Shown here one piece after another: positions 61,426 to 64,000 of a DNA stretch of 64,000 nt. The DNA is from Clostridiales bacterium (lineage in GTDB: Bacteria > Bacillota > Clostridia > TANB77 > CAG-508), in assembly GCA_003525075.1 (NCBI GenBank), contig DQFO01000014.1:1-64000 (forward strand). Reading direction: 5' to 3'. Position numbers and translations under genes: made by a program. The first letter of the stretch is position 1. The number at the start of each line of letters is the position of its first letter. The notes under the pieces were generated by a model, which worked only from the letters and a program-made list of their open reading frames with translations, was not told the origin of the DNA and did no database searches.

Positions 61426-62112
61426 TTACTTTTTTCTTGTTATTGCTCTTATAAATACAATTGAAAATATCATATTTACCATGTATTTCATAGATTTTAT
61501 TGGAGTCAAATAACTTTTTCCAAATTCTCTTTCTTTCATTTCAACTTGTACTTCTTTTATTTTTAAACCTTTTTTTAACATATATACCATTGTATCTGGC
61601 TCTGGTGTTAGACTTGTATTTGTTACAAATTCTTTTATTGCATTTCTATCATATGCTCTCATACCAGATGTTGTATCTTTTATTGTTTTTCCTGTTGTAA
61701 TCTTAGTAAAAAATGCTATTATTCTACTTCCTAACATTCTTGCTGTAAATGGTTTCTTCTCTGTTACAAATCTAGAACCAATTACTATATTTGCATTTCC
61801 ATCTTCTATTTCTTTTACTAAGTTTTTTAAATATTTAGCTTGGTGTTGTCCATCTCCATCAAATTGTATTGCAATATCATAATTATTTTTATAAGCATAT
61901 TTCATTCCAATTTGTATTCCACTAGTTAATCCATAATTTATAGGTAGTGATAACATATTAAAATTATTTTTTTCACAAACTTCTTTCGTATTATCTTTTG
62001 AACAATCATTTACAACTACATAATCATAATCTGTATTTTGAATAACATCATTTACTGTCTTTTCTATGTTTTCAGCTTCATTATATGCTGGTATTATTAT
62101 TAAAACTTTCAT
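61426..62112 (-). CDS. DPM1/GtrB-like polyprenyl-phosphate glycosyltransferase
   Basis: The 228-residue GT2 has LIIIPAYNEAENIEKTVND, VVVNDCSKDNTKEVCEK, IQFDGDGQHQAKYLKNLV, typical of dolichol-phosphate-mannose-synthase-like enzymes without C-terminal helices (REFGKSYLTPIKSMKYMVNM). It charges undecaprenyl phosphate with a sugar on the cytoplasmic side. It lies 13 bases before DUF2304 and close to the GtrA fusion, completing a Gtr-like set. Confidence 0.9.
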   Translation of the reverse strand: MKVLIIIPAYNEAENIEKTVNDVIQNTDYDYVVVNDCSKDNTKEVCEKNNFNMLSLPINYGLTSGIQIGMKYAYKNNYDIAIQFDGDGQHQAKYLKNLVKEIEDGNANIVIGSRFVTEKKPFTARMLGSRIIAFFTKITTGKTIKDTTSGMRAYDRNAIKEFVTNTSLTPEPDTMVYMLKKGLKIKEVQVEMKEREFGKSYLTPIKSMKYMVNMIFSIVFIRAITRKK

Positions 62113-62125
62113 TGCTTGTCTCTCC

Positions 62126-64000
62126 TTAATTTACTTGATATATATATTGTCCTTTTTCAGTATTTTCATATTTAACTGTTAAATGAAATTGATTTTTTTC
62201 ACTTTCTGAATATTCTACATCTGTTAAATAATATTTAATTCCTAAATCTTTTAGGTTTTGATATGTTAAATCAACTTCATAACTATCTGTTGTTAATAAT
62301 CTAAATTCTGTTTTTTCAGCTAATATTATTCCAATATGTGCATATCTATTATATACATCATTATATATTTTATCTGGATCTACAATATTTAACCATTGGA
62401 AATTGGGATATGAATTAACCCCATTTAATGTATTTGCTCCATTTGCTAACAAATATTGTCCACTCCAATTATATCTCCCTATCCATAATGCTTCTTCATC
62501 TTCTTTTTCTATTTTTTGAATTTCTTGTGCTAAATCTGTTTTATAAATAATATCTACACCTCTATTTATTGGATTTATTGTTGCTCCTGCAATGATACTT
62601 ACTATACACATAATATAAGCAAATGCTTTTTTGTTTGTTTGCAATATTGAATATACCATAAAAAATGTTATTACTGTAATTAGTTCTAATTTTACAGTTG
62701 TAAAAAATCCACTATATGCTGAATTTTTTAATACTACATATAATACCATTGAAGATATTAATGCTCCTGCAATTGATGCTTTTTTATTTAGTATTTTTAC
62801 ATTTTCAAATTTTTTTATTAACATTAATGTTAGTAAAACACCTATCATTCCAAAAATAAGTTGAGTCCTTGCTGTAGGAGAATAATATAAAAATGTTATT
62901 TGTACTAAAATTTTATTAAATCCTATATATAACCATACAAAGAAAAATGCATATAATGCCATTAATCCAATCTCTAAAATTTTATTTGAATCTTTTATTT
63001 TTTCTTTTTTAAAGTTATTTATATAATATAAAATTAAAACTATTAATCCAACTATTGAATATATATATGTGCTAATTTCACAAGGATTAGAAATTTCCTT
63101 ATTATATGGTAAAAATATATTTGTATATCCTGCAATAAATTGATTTATTGTATAATCTCCACCTGTTTCAAATCTACTTCCTGGGTATACTGTTCCCATC
63201 ATTGTTTGGATATCTGTCCATGCAAAAATAATAAAATATGCTAATATACCAAGTGAAATAATTAAAGTTCCTGCCATAATAAAATAATCTTTTTTCTTTA
63301 ATTCTTTGAAGTGTTTAACTAAGTCATTTATCATAAATATTACTATAACATATGCTAATGGTACTTGATATGCTGGATATAATGCAAATGCAAATGCTGG
63401 AATAGAAATTATCATTCCAAGTGCTATTAATAATTTTTTCCAATCTTTAGTTTCTAAATTTTCCATATATGTATGGAATAAAACAACTATTGCCATCCCC
63501 CATATATATGAATCTACTATTGCTGTACTGAACCACCACATTATTCCAGGTGCTATTGATAAAATTAACATTCCTGCTATTGATAAAACATTATCTTTTT
63601 TAGTAATAATCCTTGCTATTTCAAAAGAAACAATTAATAAAAGTAGTATTCTTAACATCCACCACCAAGAAAATCCATATTCTGTACCAAATAATAAGAA
63701 TCCCCAAGTTAAAGGTTTTGCTATTGTTGTAACATTTAATATTGGACCACCTGTCATCATTACATTACAATTTCCTTGCATCAAATGTGAATTATACATT
63801 TTATATCCATCTTTATTTAAGGTTTGTGCTAACATTGTTGGACTTTGAACTAACCATTCATCAGCTCTTATTTCTCTTGCATTTCCTAATATATTTTGGG
63901 TAAAATTATTTTCATTTAAAAAGTTATTCCAAATATTTATTGATGAAAGATTTATTTTAAATAATATACAAACAACAAATATAATTGGAATTATTATATA
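62126..64000 (-). CDS. Large polytopic membrane protein (N-terminus outside window), DUF7657-like
   Basis: The reading frame is open to the right edge, so at least 624 residues are visible and the true start lies beyond the window. There are many hydrophobic helices. The first visible extracellular loop has GNAREIRADEWLVQSPTMLAQ in part (REIRADEW), followed by GGPILNVTTIAKPLTWGFLLFG, a pattern seen in large uncharacterised surface-polysaccharide membrane proteins with a GT-C-like topology. The C-terminal 120 residues form an extracellular domain. A Wzy polymerase or GT-C transferase role is possible. The ATG at 63835 is internal and not the true start. Confidence 0.75.
   Translation of the reverse strand, partial: YIIIPIIFVVCILFKINLSSINIWNNFLNENNFTQNILGNAREIRADEWLVQSPTMLAQTLNKDGYKMYNSHLMQGNCNVMMTGGPILNVTTIAKPLTWGFLLFGTEYGFSWWWMLRILLLLIVSFEIARIITKKDNVLSIAGMLILSIAPGIMWWFSTAIVDSYIWGMAIVVLFHTYMENLETKDWKKLLIALGMIISIPAFAFALYPAYQVPLAYVIVIFMINDLVKHFKELKKKDYFIMAGTLIISLGILAYFIIFAWTDIQTMMGTVYPGSRFETGGDYTINQFIAGYTNIFLPYNKEISNPCEISTYIYSIVGLIVLILYYINNFKKEKIKDSNKILEIGLMALYAFFFVWLYIGFNKILVQITFLYYSPTARTQLIFGMIGVLLTLMLIKKFENVKILNKKASIAGALISSMVLYVVLKNSAYSGFFTTVKLELITVITFFMVYSILQTNKKAFAYIMCIVSIIAGATINPINRGVDIIYKTDLAQEIQKIEKEDEEALWIGRYNWSGQYLLANGANTLNGVNSYPNFQWLNIVDPDKIYNDVYNRYAHIGIILAEKTEFRLLTTDSYEVDLTYQNLKDLGIKYYLTDVEYSESEKNQFHLTVKYENTEKGQYIYQVN

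Overview
The window is about 64 kb of very AT-rich DNA from a Gram-positive, low-GC Bacillota, most likely an uncultured gut-type Clostridia lineage. The evidence is the gene repertoire (LexA, long-form HPF, RqcH, family II pyrophosphatase, TagO-like transferase, FtsEX with M23 hydrolases, VanW proteins, ChW repeats, an LPXTG protein, dockerin), purine-rich AAAGGAG/GGAGG ribosome binding sites, near-consensus sigma-A promoters with 17-base spacers, and A/T-ending codons. There are no outer-membrane genes, phage genes, insertion sequences or CRISPR arrays. Species cannot be named from the sequence alone.

Layout. 1-7.3 kb: surface and wall genes: a truncated Big2-repeat protein with a pilin-like leader, a DacF-type carboxypeptidase, a VanW protein, rpmE, and a two-gene operon pairing a dockerin-bearing glucosaminidase with a membrane-anchored protein that looks cohesin-like. 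7.4-14.9 kb: a plus-strand block with a U32 peptidase behind a structured leader, a 39-residue cysteine-rich peptide, a sortase-anchored VWA protein, tRNA-Trp, an M23 peptidase, RqcH and an unknown gene. 14.9-34.6 kb: mostly minus-strand housekeeping genes: hpf, GH18/SH3 protein, lexA, greA, pgsA, the ftsE-ftsX-M23-M23-ctp operon, a split Alg13/Alg14-type glycosyltransferase, trmB, a DUF5662 gene, an RluA-family pseudouridine synthase (plus strand), a trmR-like gene, typA, plsC, a P-loop/Asp23-like fusion, a GT2 and an RpiB/LacAB-family protein.

34.7-44 kb: surface and polysaccharide genes: tandem DUF4874/DUF4832 paralogues, a BspA-type repeat protein with a pilin-like leader, tRNA-Tyr, a compositionally odd VanW/SH3 gene, then a pyruvyl transferase/phosphatase/GT2 operon and another GT2. 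44-49 kb: ppaC, hslO, tagO-like and rpiB in one operon, rpsT, and mreB. 49-64 kb: a large surface-polysaccharide region: a GtrB-like GT2 with galE, two ChW-repeat enzymes (GH25 lysozyme and M14 carboxypeptidase), and a long minus-strand operon of GT2s, a flippase, a GtrA fusion, DUF2304, a DPM1-like GT2 and a large polytopic protein that runs off the window.

The common theme is envelope construction and remodelling. Polyprenyl-linked sugar genes (TagO-like, GtrB-like, flippase, GT2s) make surface polymers; M23, GH25, GH18, glucosaminidase and carboxypeptidase enzymes trim the wall, several of them tethered by dockerin, ChW repeats or membrane anchors. Most starts were re-chosen from ribosome binding sites. 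Functional names rest on motif recognition by eye; no database search was run.
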